64,000 nt of DNA from Ruegeria lacuscaerulensis (GCF_013033355.1 NZ_WQDY01000005.1:62001-126000), one strand, 5' to 3'. Positions 1-9,761 are shown, numbered from the stretch's first letter. Program-made: numbers and translations. The notes: generated by a model not told the origin, from the sequence alone.

Positions 1-1
1 G

Positions 2-547
2 CTGATGCCCTATCTGCACCTGCCGGTTCAGTCGGGCTCGGACCGGATTCTGAAACGGATGAATCGCAGCCACACGGCGGACAGCTATCTGCGCCTGATC
101 GAACGCATCCGTGAAGCACGGCCCGATATCATGATGTCGGGCGACTTCATCGTGGGCTTCCCCGAGGAGACAGAAGAGGACTTTCAGGCCACGTTGGATC
201 TGGTGGAGCAGGTGAGGTACGGGTACGCGTATTCGTTCAAGTATTCGACCCGTCCGGGAACGCCGGCGGCCGAACGGTCTCAGGTTGATCCTGAGGTGGC
301 GGATGACCGCCTACAGCGCCTGCAGGCTGTGATCACCCGTCATCAGCGCGAAATTCAGGATGCCATGGTAGGCCGGAATGTCCGTGTTCTGTTCGAAAAG
401 CCGGGTCGCCTGCCTGGCCAAATGGTCGGAAAATCCGAGTATCTTCATTCGGTTCACGTCTCGGGCGCCAATGTCGAGGTGGGTGAGTTGCGCGACGTTC
501 GCATCACCGCGTCGGGGGCAAATTCGCTTGCGGGCGAGCTGCTCTGA
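2..547 (+). CDS. miaB: tRNA-2-methylthio-N6-dimethylallyladenosine synthase MiaB, 3' part
   Basis: This is the C-terminal 181 residues of a radical-SAM methylthiotransferase. The reading frame is already open at the window edge, so the 5' part with the N-terminal cysteines and radical-SAM CxxxCxxC lies outside. The visible part starts with the family stretch PYLHLPVQSGSD and continues through MSGDFIVGFPEETEEDF to a TRAM-type C-terminus (about the last 65 residues) that would contact the tRNA. MiaB adds a methylthio group to i6A37 of tRNAs reading U-starting codons. In alphaproteobacteria miaB is commonly followed by phoH. Here a barrel protein gene lies between them. Family assignment is firm. 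Confidence 0.95.
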   Translation: MMPYLHLPVQSGSDRILKRMNRSHTADSYLRLIERIREARPDIMMSGDFIVGFPEETEEDFQATLDLVEQVRYGYAYSFKYSTRPGTPAAERSQVDPEVADDRLQRLQAVITRHQREIQDAMVGRNVRVLFEKPGRLPGQMVGKSEYLHSVHVSGANVEVGELRDVRITASGANSLAGELL

Positions 548-729
548 ACCTGGCTGAAACTGTGGTGAAAACACCAACGCCTGATTCTGAACCGAAAATT
601 AACACTTGATTTATGACTTCGATCTATGCTCGGAGAAATGCTAGATTTTTTAGGGGTCTAGGGTTCCATACGTATCAGGAGTTCTAGTCTCCTAGGCAGA
701 TCAGTGTGTCGAGATGTCGGAGAGTGCGA

Positions 730-1491
730 GTGTTTGAATTGACGGTTCTGAAAAGCTCTGGTTTGCGTCTGTTCTGGGGGCTACTTACTTCCATTGTCTT
801 CGGGTCCTGCGCTTTGGCCGGGAATCCAGAACCTGGTCTCACCGATCCGCCAGTAGTCAACCCCAAGCGTTCTAACGGCGACATAAGTGCATTTTACCTG
901 GGCGTTTCCGGTGGATATTCTCTCGGAGGAACAGATGAGTTTGGGTTGGCAACGCCCGGGGCCACATTTCCCGTTGGAGACTTGGATCTGAAGGGGTCAT
1001 TCGGCGGTGTTCGCGCAGGTTGGCGTGGAGTGCTTCCTGCGCGAAGTGGGCGCGACTACGTATATGGGCTAGAGATTGGGTACGAGTTCGGCTCGATAGA
1101 TGATGAAGTCACCACCTCGGTCAATGGCGTGTCTGTTACCGGCGGCTCCGAGGTGTCTGATATATTTTCTGTACGGTTTCGCAGTGGCCTGACGAACAAA
1201 AGCGGCAGTATTTTGTATTTTGTGTCTGCTGGTTATGTTCGCGGAGATGTCGAAACGACGAACAGCCTTACGTTTGGCCCGACAGCCCAGTCCTTCCAGG
1301 AATCCGACAGCAGGAATGGTTTTTCTGTCAGTATCGGAGCTGAGCATAGCCTGAACGACGATTGGTCGATCACTGGTGAATACGAATATGTTCAGTTTGA
1401 GGGCAAGGATGTCGAGTTCGGCAACGGGTTTTCGACTCGTTCGACGCCTGAGTATCGCAGTCTTCGGTTTGGCTTGAACTACACGTTCTGA
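730..1491 (+). CDS. Outer-membrane beta-barrel protein, Omp25/OmpA-barrel-like
   Basis: The protein has about 253 residues, with a signal peptide (hydrophobic core LFWGLLTSIVFGSCALA), a proline-rich linker, and alternating aromatic/polar strands typical of an 8-stranded barrel. It ends in Phe (LRFGLNYTF), the classic C-terminal signature for BAM-dependent insertion. No enzymatic motif is visible, so it is probably structural or adhesive. I chose GTG 730 because GGAGAG (718-723) lies 6 bases upstream. GTG 706 and GTG 724 are in-frame alternatives. The gene and its leader are AT-richer than the neighbours and separate miaB from phoH, which suggests a lineage-specific insertion. The exact subfamily is uncertain. 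Confidence 0.75.
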   Translation: MFELTVLKSSGLRLFWGLLTSIVFGSCALAGNPEPGLTDPPVVNPKRSNGDISAFYLGVSGGYSLGGTDEFGLATPGATFPVGDLDLKGSFGGVRAGWRGVLPARSGRDYVYGLEIGYEFGSIDDEVTTSVNGVSVTGGSEVSDIFSVRFRSGLTNKSGSILYFVSAGYVRGDVETTNSLTFGPTAQSFQESDSRNGFSVSIGAEHSLNDDWSITGEYEYVQFEGKDVEFGNGFSTRSTPEYRSLRFGLNYTF

Positions 1492-1650
1492 CCTCCTTAA
1501 GTCTGGTGGCCTTTGGGCCTGAAGTCGGTTCGATATACTCGAGTGCAATCGGCGGTTTTGTCATTCGTTTGCGAAAATTTGAATCTGTGGCTTGCGCCCA
1601 CCGGCAATTGTTGTCACGCTCGGGGAGAAACGCCAAGACAGGAGAACGGA

Positions 1651-2670
1651 TTGGCCATCGGTGCCCTTACCCCACCGCAAGATGAAATGCCCCAGCGTGA
1701 GGCGTTTGTTGAATTTCCCGACAACCGGTTGTTGATTGATTTGTGCGGCGAATATGACCGTAATCTGACCGACATCGAACAAAAACTCTCGGTGCAGATT
1801 GTGCGCCGTGGCAACCAGCTTGTGGTCATGGGCGACGAAGACGCCCAGAAACAAGCGATCGAAGTTTTACAGGCGCTTTATACAAGACTGGAAACTGGCA
1901 AGGATGTCGAAGCCGCCGACGTGGATCGCGAATTGCGCATGGGCGGGTCCGAGAAGGGAACGGGAAGTCGCGAAGGTGATCAGCTCGAGATGTTCAAGGG
2001 CGGAACGGTCGAGATCAAAACCAGAAAGAAATTGGTCGAACCGCGCACAGATGCCCAAAAAGCCTATGTCCAGTCGCTGTTCAACAATGAACTGGCCTTT
2101 GGCATCGGACCAGCGGGTACGGGCAAAACCTATCTGGCTGTCGCTGTTGGTGTGTCGATGTTTATCGGCGGACATGTGGACCGTATAATCCTAAGCCGCC
2201 CTGCGGTCGAAGCCGGTGAAAAACTGGGCTATCTGCCGGGTGACATGAAGGACAAGGTCGATCCTTATATGCAACCGCTGTACGATGCGTTGAACGATTT
2301 CCTTCCGGGTAAACAGTTGGCCAAGCTGATCGAGGAAAAGCGAATCGAAATTGCGCCCTTGGCATTTATGCGCGGTCGAACTTTGGCAAATGCGTTTGTT
2401 GTCTTGGACGAGGCACAGAATGCCACGACTATGCAGATGAAGATGTTCCTGACGCGTTTGGGCGAGGGTAGCCGAATGGTGATCACCGGTGACCGCTCGC
2501 AGGTGGATTTGCCGCGCGGGGTTCAGTCAGGTCTGGCCGATGCGGAACGGTTGCTTAAGACGATCCCGAATATCAGCTTCAACTATTTCACGTCGAAAGA
2601 CGTCGTGCGCCATCCGCTTGTCGCCGCGATCATCGAGGCGTATGAGGCCGACGCGGGCCGTGAAACCTGA
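1651..2670 (+). CDS. phoH: PhoH family ATPase
   Basis: This is a PhoH-like P-loop protein of about 339 residues. The Walker A motif GPAGTGKT is at residues 153-160 and the Walker B region VVLDEAQN at about 250-257. The N-terminal KH-like part carries the family stretch LSVQIVRRGNQLVVMGD. PhoH ATPases are linked to RNA metabolism and are usually found next to ybeY, as here. An upstream extension to 1513 is open, but TTG 1651 is preceded by GGAG (1641-1644) at 6 bases and gives the family-like N-terminus AIGALTPPQDEMPQREAFVE, so I take TTG as the start. The gene is followed by ybeY after 41 bases. The biochemical substrate of this family is still poorly defined. Confidence 0.93.
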   Translation: MAIGALTPPQDEMPQREAFVEFPDNRLLIDLCGEYDRNLTDIEQKLSVQIVRRGNQLVVMGDEDAQKQAIEVLQALYTRLETGKDVEAADVDRELRMGGSEKGTGSREGDQLEMFKGGTVEIKTRKKLVEPRTDAQKAYVQSLFNNELAFGIGPAGTGKTYLAVAVGVSMFIGGHVDRIILSRPAVEAGEKLGYLPGDMKDKVDPYMQPLYDALNDFLPGKQLAKLIEEKRIEIAPLAFMRGRTLANAFVVLDEAQNATTMQMKMFLTRLGEGSRMVITGDRSQVDLPRGVQSGLADAERLLKTIPNISFNYFTSKDVVRHPLVAAIIEAYEADAGRET

Positions 2671-2711
2671 GAGGTTTCAGGCTACGATGCCCGGGGCTTT
2701 GGACGACAGAC

Positions 2712-3203
2712 ATGAACCTTGAACTGACGGTGGAAGACACCCGCTGGCAGGGGCTGGAGCCCTTGGCACGCCGCGCCATTCACGCGGTTATGGACCATTG
2801 TAACCTTCAAGAAGACTGTGAAATCAGCCTATTGGCCTGCGACGATGTCCGTATCGCGGATCTGAACGCTGAATTCCGGGAAAAACCCTCGGCGACTAAT
2901 GTACTGAGTTGGCCTGCCGAAGATTTGGCCGCGGACATCGCAGGTCAGCCGCCGTTATCTCCGACCCCGGATTTTACCGGAGAGACAGCTTTGGGGGATA
3001 TCGCGATCTCATTTGACACCTGTGCACGTGAAGCGGCTGAGGCAGGAAAAGCCATGGATGATCATGTCACACATCTGATCATTCACGGAATGTTGCATTT
3101 GTTGGGATACGATCACATCCGTGACCCGGACGCCACTTTGATGGAGGGGGTCGAAGTCGAGATACTTGGCAAATTGGGTATTGATGACCCATATACTGTT
3201 TAA
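2712..3203 (+). CDS. ybeY: Endoribonuclease YbeY, 16S rRNA maturation factor
   Basis: YbeY is a zinc-dependent single-strand endoribonuclease that acts in 16S rRNA 3'-end maturation and ribosome quality control. The metal-binding motif HGMLHLLGYDH is complete, with ligands His125, His129 and His135. The conserved upstream stretch FREKPSATNVLSWPAED is present. At 163 residues the length is normal. The gene lies between phoH and a CorC-like CBS protein, the standard alphaproteobacterial order. The start is ATG 2712, close behind phoH. Confidence 0.95.
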   Translation: MNLELTVEDTRWQGLEPLARRAIHAVMDHCNLQEDCEISLLACDDVRIADLNAEFREKPSATNVLSWPAEDLAADIAGQPPLSPTPDFTGETALGDIAISFDTCAREAAEAGKAMDDHVTHLIIHGMLHLLGYDHIRDPDATLMEGVEVEILGKLGIDDPYTV

Positions 3204-3239
3204 TAGGGGCCATTTTGGCCGATCATTTGGAATGGGATA

Positions 3240-4127
3240 ATGGGCGATACAGACGGCAGTTCTATGGCAGCGCAAAGCGCGCAACCAAAGGAAGGCACAG
3301 AAAACACCAAAGAGAAAGCTGGGTTTTTCTCTCGAATAGTGGATGCATTCTCGTCGCAAGATGATGAGCAGGTTTCGGACGCCAATGGGCATGAAACCGA
3401 CAAAACGCAACCACGTGGCATGATCAATCTGCGCAGAATGCGAGTTGAGGATGTTGCGATCCCGACAGCAGAAATCGTGTCGGTCCCATCAACCATAACC
3501 AAGGACGAACTTGCGCAGGTATTTCGCGAAAGCGGCCTGTCACGTATCCCGGTCTATGACGGCACTCTGGATACGCCTTTAGGGTTTGTGCATCTCAAGG
3601 ATTTCGCGCTGACCCATGGGTTTAACGGAACCTCATCCACATTCGACCTAATCTCGATGTTACGCACTTTGCTGTTCGTGCCACCCTCGATGCCAATCGG
3701 CGTTCTGATGACAAAAATGCAGACCGAGCGCAGACACATGGCGTTGGTGATCGACGAATATGGGGGCGTCGACGGTTTGGTAACGATCGAAGATTTGATC
3801 GAACAGGTTGTAGGCGAAATTGCGGATGAGCATGACGCCGATGAAAGCCAGCTTTGGCTGCAGGAAAAGCCGGGTTGCTATATCGTTCAGGCCCGCGTAC
3901 CGCTCGAGGATTTCGAGGCCGAGATCGGACGTTCCTTGACCAGCCATGAGGACGTCGACGAAGAGGAAATCGATACCCTGGGCGGGCTTGTCTTCATGCT
4001 CTCGGGGCGCGTTCCTGCCCGTGGCGAAGTTGTCTTGCATCCCGAGGGGCCCGAGTTCGAAGTCATAGATGCCGATCCGCGCCGGATCAAAAGACTGCGG
4101 GTCATGTTGCCGGATCTCGTTGCATGA
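3240..4127 (+). CDS. CBS-domain protein of the CorC/TlyC (hemolysin-like) family
   Basis: This 295-residue protein has a charged, flexible N-terminus (1-55). Two CBS domains follow (about 70-190), starting with MINLRRMRVEDVAIPTAEIV and including a second CBS with HMALVIDEYGGVDGLVTIED, and then a C-terminal CorC/HlyC domain (about 205-290). There is no membrane segment, so it is the cytosolic CorC type rather than the membrane-anchored CNNM type. E. coli CorC is linked to Mg/Co efflux and sits in the same ybeY-corC-lnt order. The stop overlaps the lnt start by 4 bases (ATGA), which implies translational coupling. Ion specificity cannot be read from the sequence. Confidence 0.9.
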   Translation: MGDTDGSSMAAQSAQPKEGTENTKEKAGFFSRIVDAFSSQDDEQVSDANGHETDKTQPRGMINLRRMRVEDVAIPTAEIVSVPSTITKDELAQVFRESGLSRIPVYDGTLDTPLGFVHLKDFALTHGFNGTSSTFDLISMLRTLLFVPPSMPIGVLMTKMQTERRHMALVIDEYGGVDGLVTIEDLIEQVVGEIADEHDADESQLWLQEKPGCYIVQARVPLEDFEAEIGRSLTSHEDVDEEEIDTLGGLVFMLSGRVPARGEVVLHPEGPEFEVIDADPRRIKRLRVMLPDLVA

Positions 4128-5614
4128 ACCCTGCCGCGAGGTGGCCATTCTGGATGACTTTTGGTTTGGCAGCGTTTCTGGGCGCCATTGCGGCTTTTGG
4201 GCTAGCGCCATTCGGTTATTGGTTTGCAACTGTGGCCGCGCTGCTTGGTCTTGGGCCGTTGTTCGTCACTGCGCCTTCTCGGTCACGCGCGGCCTGGATC
4301 GGCTGGGCATTTGCCACCGGGTATTTTGCGCATGCTCTCAGCTGGATTGTCGAGCCCTTTCTGGTCGATGCCGAGCGTCACGCCTGGATGGCGCCATTTG
4401 CCCTGATTTTCATGGCCGGAGGGCTCGCGCTATTCTGGACCTGCGCTTTTTGGCTGGTGCGCCGTCCGAGCGCGTCTGCACTTGGTCAGGCTGTCTTGCT
4501 TGCATTGGCGGTTTCGCTTGCCGAGGGGGCGCGGGGGTATGTTCTGACGGGATTTCCATGGGCTGGATTGGCGCAAGTATGGGTTGACACTCCGGTGGTC
4601 CATGTTCTGGCGTTGATCGGCCCTTATGGGTTGGGCGCCGTGACCTTGTTGGCAACGTTACCTCTCGGGGCGGCGTTGGTGCAGCGCTCAAGGATCGGGG
4701 CGGCAGCCACGTTGTCTGTTGGTGCTATCGCGCTGGTAGTGGCTAGTGCGTTGTCTGTGCCTGCAGTGACCTTTACCGGTCATGTTGTCCGGATTGTGCA
4801 GCCCAATGCGCCGCAACACCAGAAATGGGACCCTGACTACGCTCCGCTTTTCTTTGCACGACAGTTGGAGTTTTCAGCAGCGCAGCCCCGACCGGATATG
4901 ATTGTTTGGCCTGAAACGTCTGTCCCGGCTTGGTTGGGTAGCGCGCAACCCTATCTGGATGCAATCGCGGATGCAGCCAAGGGTGTGCCAGTTGTCTTTG
5001 GGATACAAAGAGGCGAGGGGCCTCGGATCTACAACTCATTGGTCTATCTGGGCGAAAATGGCCAGCAAGACGCGTTGTATGACAAACATCACCTTGCCCC
5101 GTTTGGCGAGTATGTTCCTTTTGGCGATTTAATGGCGCGTTTCGGTGTTTACGGGATGGCGACTACAACGGGACATGGTTTCAGTGCAGGACCAGGGGCC
5201 GAACTGTTCGAGGCGGGCAAGCTGGGCAAAGCACTGCCATTGATTTGTTATGAGGCCGTCTTTACGCAAGATGTTCTATCGGCTCCGGCGCGGGCTGATT
5301 TTTTGCTTCAGATCACAAATGATGCCTGGTTTGGAACCCGTTCGGGACCATATCAGCACCTTGCGCAGGCGCAGATGCGCGCTGTTGAACAGGGTCTTCC
5401 GATGATGCGTGCCGCTAATACCGGTGTGTCCGCCATGATCGACCCGCTGGGTCAGGTGACGCAGTCTTTGGCGCTGGGAAACGCGGGTTTCATAGACGCT
5501 GAGCTTCCTGCGCCTTTGGCAGCGACCCTTTATTCCAGGCTTGGCGACTATCCTCTTTTCCTTGCACTGTTTTTCGCGACGATCGCACTGTGGCGACCTG
5601 CTCGGCGGACTTGA
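4124..5614 (+). CDS. lnt: Apolipoprotein N-acyltransferase
   Basis: Lnt adds the third acyl chain to the N-terminal cysteine of lipoproteins at the periplasmic face of the inner membrane. The 496-residue protein has about six N-terminal hydrophobic segments (1-205), a nitrilase-fold domain (about 225-465) and a final membrane helix. The catalytic Glu-Lys-Cys triad is visible as Glu264 (WPETSVP), Lys321 (YDKHHLAPFGEYVPF) and Cys375 (ICYEAVF), with spacing like E. coli Lnt. The gene overlaps the preceding CBS-protein gene by ATGA. The next gene, metK, has its own riboswitch leader. Confidence 0.96.
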   Translation: MNPAARWPFWMTFGLAAFLGAIAAFGLAPFGYWFATVAALLGLGPLFVTAPSRSRAAWIGWAFATGYFAHALSWIVEPFLVDAERHAWMAPFALIFMAGGLALFWTCAFWLVRRPSASALGQAVLLALAVSLAEGARGYVLTGFPWAGLAQVWVDTPVVHVLALIGPYGLGAVTLLATLPLGAALVQRSRIGAAATLSVGAIALVVASALSVPAVTFTGHVVRIVQPNAPQHQKWDPDYAPLFFARQLEFSAAQPRPDMIVWPETSVPAWLGSAQPYLDAIADAAKGVPVVFGIQRGEGPRIYNSLVYLGENGQQDALYDKHHLAPFGEYVPFGDLMARFGVYGMATTTGHGFSAGPGAELFEAGKLGKALPLICYEAVFTQDVLSAPARADFLLQITNDAWFGTRSGPYQHLAQAQMRAVEQGLPMMRAANTGVSAMIDPLGQVTQSLALGNAGFIDAELPAPLAATLYSRLGDYPLFLALFFATIALWRPARRT

Positions 5615-5663
5615 TAGCAATTACTGATTGACGCTTTCAAACTCTGAGCGTATCCCCCATGTG

Positions 5664-5710
5664 CCCGTCACAACGGCTTCCTGGCGTGATGGGGAAATCT
5701 TAATGGAGCA
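5664..5710 (+). promoter_or_regulatory. SAM/SAH riboswitch controlling metK
   Basis: The leader contains CACAACGGCTTCCTGGCGTG followed downstream by AATGGAGCA, matching the compact H-type pseudoknot class described for Rhodobacterales metK leaders. Stem P1 pairs 5664-5671 with 5686-5693 (8 pairs, one G-U). The loop segment GCTTCC (5676-5681) can pair with GGAGC (5705-5709) to form the pseudoknot. That second strand is the metK Shine-Dalgarno, 7 bases before ATG 5716, so ligand binding should hide the ribosome site. The segment joining P1 to the second strand (about 11 bases) is longer than in the reference example I recall. Confidence 0.88.
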
Positions 5711-5715
5711 CTTTT

Positions 5716-6897
5716 ATGTCCCGACAGAACTATACTTTCACTTCGGAGTCCGTATCCGAAGGGCACCCCGACAAGGTCTGTGACCGGATTTCGGATGCGG
5801 TACTTGACGCATTTCTGAACGAAGAACCTGAAGCGCGCGTGGCGTGTGAAACTTTTGCCACGACCAACCGGGTTGTTATTGGTGGCGAAGTCGGTTTGTC
5901 GGATCAAGACAAACTTCACGATTACATGGGTCGCATCGACGAGATCGCGCGCGACTGTATCAAGGATATTGGCTACGAGCAGGACAAGTTCCACCACGAA
6001 ACCGTCGAGGTTACAAACCTGCTGCACGAGCAATCTGCCCACATCGCACAGGGCGTTGATGCCTCGGGCGACAAGGACGAAGGCGCCGGCGATCAGGGGA
6101 TCATGTTCGGCTACGCTACGACCGAAACGTCTGCGCTGATGCCGGCCCCGATTCAGTATTCCCACGCGATCCTGCGCCGTCTGGCAGAGGTCCGTAAAAA
6201 CGGCACCGAGCCCGCGCTGGGCCCTGACGCGAAATCGCAACTGTCGGTCGTGTACCGCGATGGCAAGCCTGTGGGGGTCAGCTCGATCGTGTTGTCGACC
6301 CAGCACCTGGATGCAGCGCTGTCTTCGGATGATATCCGCGCTATTGTCGAGCCTTATATCCGCGAAACCCTGCCCGAAGGCTGGCTGACGGCCGAGACCG
6401 AGTGGCACGTGAACCCAACCGGCAAATTCGTGATTGGCGGCCCCGACGGGGATGCGGGCCTGACCGGCCGTAAAATCATCGTCGACACCTATGGTGGTGC
6501 CGCACCTCATGGAGGCGGCGCGTTCTCGGGCAAAGACCCGACCAAGGTGGACCGTTCAGCGGCCTATGCGGCGCGCTATCTGGCCAAGAACGTAGTCGCT
6601 GCTGGCATGGCGGAACGCTGCACCATTCAGCTGAGCTATGCGATTGGTGTTTCCAAGCCGCTTTCGATCTATGCCGAGACCTATGGCACAGGTCAGGTTT
6701 CCGACGCCGAAATCGAAAAGGCCGTTGGACAGGCGATGGACCTGACACCGCGCGGTATTCGTGAACATCTGCAGATGAACAAGCCGATCTACCAGCGCAC
6801 TGCAGCTTATGGTCACTTTGGCCGTAAACCCGATGCGGATGGCGGTTTCAGCTGGGAACGCACCGACCTTGTGGACGCGCTGAAAGCGGCGGTCTGA
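5716..6897 (+). CDS. metK: S-adenosylmethionine synthetase
   Basis: MetK condenses methionine with ATP to form SAM. At 393 residues the length is full. Signature segments are visible: [20 protein letters not shown] near the N-terminus (ATP/metal site), [12 protein letters not shown], and the glycine-rich phosphate loop [19 protein letters not shown] near residue 260. The gene is monocistronic in appearance: a SAM/SAH riboswitch precedes it and a strong terminator hairpin follows it within 15 bases. Feedback repression by SAM at the level of translation initiation is the expected control. Confidence 0.98.
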   Translation: MSRQNYTFTSESVSEGHPDKVCDRISDAVLDAFLNEEPEARVACETFATTNRVVIGGEVGLSDQDKLHDYMGRIDEIARDCIKDIGYEQDKFHHETVEVTNLLHEQSAHIAQGVDASGDKDEGAGDQGIMFGYATTETSALMPAPIQYSHAILRRLAEVRKNGTEPALGPDAKSQLSVVYRDGKPVGVSSIVLSTQHLDAALSSDDIRAIVEPYIRETLPEGWLTAETEWHVNPTGKFVIGGPDGDAGLTGRKIIVDTYGGAAPHGGGAFSGKDPTKVDRSAAYAARYLAKNVVAAGMAERCTIQLSYAIGVSKPLSIYAETYGTGQVSDAEIEKAVGQAMDLTPRGIREHLQMNKPIYQRTAAYGHFGRKPDADGGFSWERTDLVDALKAAV

Positions 6898-6912
6898 TCG
6901 GTATCCAAAGGT

Positions 6913-6937
6913 GCGCCCTGACGGGCGCGCTCTTTTC
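6913..6937 (+). terminator. Rho-independent terminator after metK
   Basis: GCGCCC (6913-6918), loop TGAC, GGGCGC (6923-6928), then GCTCTTTTCT. It is a 6-bp all-GC stem with a short T tract, 15 bases after the metK stop. Confidence 0.75.
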
Positions 6938-7020
6938 TGGTGCTTTTTGGGGGCGGCGGGTCTGTTGAGTGGACCGGCCGCCTCTTGCGTCTGTGGTGTC
7001 TGCGCAGTATGGGCACGGCC

Positions 7021-7731
7021 ATGAGCACCGAGACACCCCAACGCCCCCGCAGGAACTTTTATGGCCGCTTCAAGGGCAAAACCCTGAAGCCCAGTCAAAA
7101 GACGTATCTGAGCGAAGACCTCGATGCGCTGTCCCCCGGTGCGGTCGATTGGGAGAGTAACCCCGAACGCGCGCCGCTGGACCTGCAGGCGCTGTTTGGC
7201 GGGCGAGATGTCTGGCTTGAGGTTGGCTTTGGCGGCGGTGAGCATCTGGTGCATCAGGCGGCGAACAACCCCGATATCGGCATCATCGGGGCCGAACCCT
7301 ACATCAACGGCGTCGCCATGTTGCTGGGCAAGATCCGGCAGGCTGGGGTCGAGAACCTCGCTGTGCATCCTGGCGATGCGCGCGACCTGTTCGATGTTTT
7401 GCCCGAGGCCAGCATCTCGCGTGCATTCCTGCTCTATCCCGATCCGTGGCCCAAGACGCGGCACCATCGTCGCCGCTTTGTGACACAGGAACATCTGCAA
7501 CCGCTGGCGCGGGCGCTGAAACCGGGTTCGATTTTTCGGGTCGCGACTGATATTCCCGACTATGTTCGCCAAACGCTTGAGGAAGTGCCACGCGCCGGGT
7601 TCGAGTGGCTGGCCGAGCGCCCGGCTGACTGGCGCGAACCATGGGATGATTGGATTTCCACCCGTTACGAACAGAAGGCTCTGCGCGAAGGGCGCACGCC
7701 GCATTACCTGACCTTCCTCCGCACAGGCTGA
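7021..7731 (+). CDS. trmB: tRNA (guanine-N7-)-methyltransferase
   Basis: TrmB makes m7G46 in tRNA variable loops using SAM. The 236-residue protein has the SAM-binding motif LEVGFGGGEHL and the family hallmark YPDPWPKTRHHRRRF, followed by the C-terminal RYEQKALREGRTPHYL, which fits TrmB throughout. I chose ATG 7021 (MSTETPQRPRRNFYGRF). ATG 7009 is an in-frame alternative, and neither has a strong Shine-Dalgarno. Co-localisation with metK is typical of Rhodobacteraceae and places the SAM maker beside a SAM user. Confidence 0.93.
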   Translation: MSTETPQRPRRNFYGRFKGKTLKPSQKTYLSEDLDALSPGAVDWESNPERAPLDLQALFGGRDVWLEVGFGGGEHLVHQAANNPDIGIIGAEPYINGVAMLLGKIRQAGVENLAVHPGDARDLFDVLPEASISRAFLLYPDPWPKTRHHRRRFVTQEHLQPLARALKPGSIFRVATDIPDYVRQTLEEVPRAGFEWLAERPADWREPWDDWISTRYEQKALREGRTPHYLTFLRTG

Positions 7732-7800
7732 TTGCCGCTGGACCAACCGGCCCCAATTCGCTAAGCGGCTAAGGCACTGATAGCGAAAACAGGAGCCCCC

Positions 7801-9147
7801 ATGTCCGGACACGGCACGCCCATCCCGATGACCTCATATCCCTGCGGTCCGCTGACCGGAACGGCAGAGGTGCCCGGCGACAAGTCGATCTCGCACAGGT
7901 CGCTGATTTTGGGCGCGATGGCGGTGGGTGAGACGAAGATTTCCGGCCTGCTGGAAGGTGAGGATGTTCTGGACACTGCCAAGGCCATGCGCGCCTTTGG
8001 TGCCGAGGTCACGGATCACGGCGGAGGGGAATGGACCGTGCATGGCGTCGGCGTCGGTGGCTTTGCCGAGCCGGATCAGGTGATTGATTGCGGCAATTCT
8101 GGCACGGGTGTGCGGCTGATCATGGGTGCGATGGCTACCTGCCCGATCTCAGCCACGTTTACTGGGGATGCCAGCCTGAACAAGCGTCCCATGGCGCGGG
8201 TGACGGACCCGCTGGCGCTGTTTGGGGCGCAATCGGTTGGTCGCTCGGGTGGGCGTTTACCGATGACCATCGTGGGCGCGGCCGAACCCGTTCCGGTACG
8301 CTATGAGGTGCCGGTGCCGTCAGCGCAGGTGAAATCTGCTGTGCTGCTGGCAGGTCTGAACGCACCGGGCAAAACTGTTGTCGTTGAAAAAGAGGCCACT
8401 CGCGACCATTCGGAACGGATGCTGGCCGGGTTCGGCGCAGAGATCACCGTTGAGGATACAGATGAGGGCCGGGTGATCACCCTGACCGGTCGCCCCGAGT
8501 TGAAGCCCCAGGTTATTGCCGTTCCGCGCGACCCGTCCAGCGCGGCGTTTCCGGTTTGCGCAGCGCTGATCACGCCCGGTTCGGATGTGTTGGTGCCGGG
8601 CATTGGCCTGAACCCGACCCGCGCGGGGCTGTTTACCACGCTGCGCGAGATGGGCGCGGACCTGACTTATGAAAACGAACGCGAAGAAGGCGGCGAGCCC
8701 GTTGCCGATCTGCGGGCGAAATACTCGCCTAACATGAAGGGCATCAACGTGCCGCCGGAACGAGCGGCCTCGATGATTGACGAATACCCGGTGCTGTCCG
8801 TGGTTGCGGCCAATGCCACCGGCACCACGATGATGGGCGGCGTGAAAGAGCTGCGCGTCAAGGAAAGCGACCGGATCGACGCAATGGCCCGCGGGTTGCG
8901 CGCCAATGGTGTGACCGTGGAAGAGGGTGAAGAATGGTGGTCGGTTGACGGTCTGGGCATCGGAAATGTTCCCGGCGGCGGTACCTGCGAGAGCTTTTTG
9001 GATCACCGCATCGCCATGTCCTTCATGGTGATGGGCATGGGTGCGAAAACGCCGGTCTCGGTTGATGATGGCGGCCCGATTGCGACCTCGTTCCCGATTT
9101 TTGAACCATTGATGGCGACGCTGGGCGCCAAGGTCGAACGCGCGTGA
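7801..9147 (+). CDS. aroA: 3-phosphoshikimate 1-carboxyvinyltransferase (EPSP synthase)
   Basis: AroA transfers the enolpyruvyl group of PEP to shikimate-3-phosphate in the aromatic amino-acid pathway. The 448-residue protein shows [17 protein letters not shown] near the N-terminus, [35 protein letters not shown] and the C-terminal LDHRIAMSF, all substrate-binding signatures. ATG 7801 follows AGGAG at a good distance. The stop overlaps the cmk start (GTGA at 9144-9147). aroA-cmk-rpsA is a widely conserved order, but here rpsA is displaced by about 4 kb. Confidence 0.97.
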   Translation: MSGHGTPIPMTSYPCGPLTGTAEVPGDKSISHRSLILGAMAVGETKISGLLEGEDVLDTAKAMRAFGAEVTDHGGGEWTVHGVGVGGFAEPDQVIDCGNSGTGVRLIMGAMATCPISATFTGDASLNKRPMARVTDPLALFGAQSVGRSGGRLPMTIVGAAEPVPVRYEVPVPSAQVKSAVLLAGLNAPGKTVVVEKEATRDHSERMLAGFGAEITVEDTDEGRVITLTGRPELKPQVIAVPRDPSSAAFPVCAALITPGSDVLVPGIGLNPTRAGLFTTLREMGADLTYENEREEGGEPVADLRAKYSPNMKGINVPPERAASMIDEYPVLSVVAANATGTTMMGGVKELRVKESDRIDAMARGLRANGVTVEEGEEWWSVDGLGIGNVPGGGTCESFLDHRIAMSFMVMGMGAKTPVSVDDGGPIATSFPIFEPLMATLGAKVERA

Positions 9148-9761
9148 GTTTCACTGTCGCCATCGACGGTCCAGCAGCGGCGGGGAAGGGCACGATCTCT
9201 AAGGCCGTCGCGGCGCATTTCGGCTTTGCCCATCTGGATACAGGGCTGCTATACCGCGCGGTTGGCAGGCGGACGCTTGAGGGGATGGAGCCCATCGCGG
9301 CGGCGCAAGCCCTGACCGCCGAGGAATTACAGCAGGGTGATCTGCGTACGGCCGAGATCGCGCAGGCGGCCTCGAAAGTGGCGGTGATCCCCGAGGTCCG
9401 CGCGGCTCTGGTCGATTTCCAGCGCGCCTTTGCGCGGCGGGTCGGGGGTGCGGTGCTGGACGGGCGCGATATTGGCACTGTCATTTGCCCCAATGCCGAA
9501 GCGAAGTTGTTCGTAACCGCCAGTGCCGAGGTACGGGCCGAGCGGCGTTACCTTGAACTGAGTGCCAAGGGGGCCAATGTCACGCGCGATCAGGTTCTGG
9601 CCGATGTGCGCGAACGCGATGCGCGGGATGCAGAACGCAGCACGGCCCCGATGAAACCGGCCGAGGATGCGGTGCAACTGGACACATCGCATCTGAGCAT
9701 CGAGGACGCTTTGGCGCAGGCCATCGAGCTAATCGAACAGAAAAAGCCCGCGACGCCGTAA
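9144..9761 (+). CDS. cmk: Cytidylate kinase
   Basis: Cmk phosphorylates CMP/dCMP. The 205-residue protein starts with the P-loop [17 protein letters not shown] and contains the conserved segments [23 protein letters not shown] and [13 protein letters not shown]. The start is GTG 9144, overlapping the aroA stop, so the two are probably translationally coupled. The stop falls inside a hairpin that acts as terminator for the convergent downstream gene. Confidence 0.96.
   Translation: MSFTVAIDGPAAAGKGTISKAVAAHFGFAHLDTGLLYRAVGRRTLEGMEPIAAAQALTAEELQQGDLRTAEIAQAASKVAVIPEVRAALVDFQRAFARRVGGAVLDGRDIGTVICPNAEAKLFVTASAEVRAERRYLELSAKGANVTRDQVLADVRERDARDAERSTAPMKPAEDAVQLDTSHLSIEDALAQAIELIEQKKPATP

Noticed and set aside
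706..729. GTG 706 as start of the outer-membrane barrel protein
   Set aside because: It adds Arg-rich residues before the signal peptide and has no Shine-Dalgarno; GTG 730 has GGAGAG at 6 bases.
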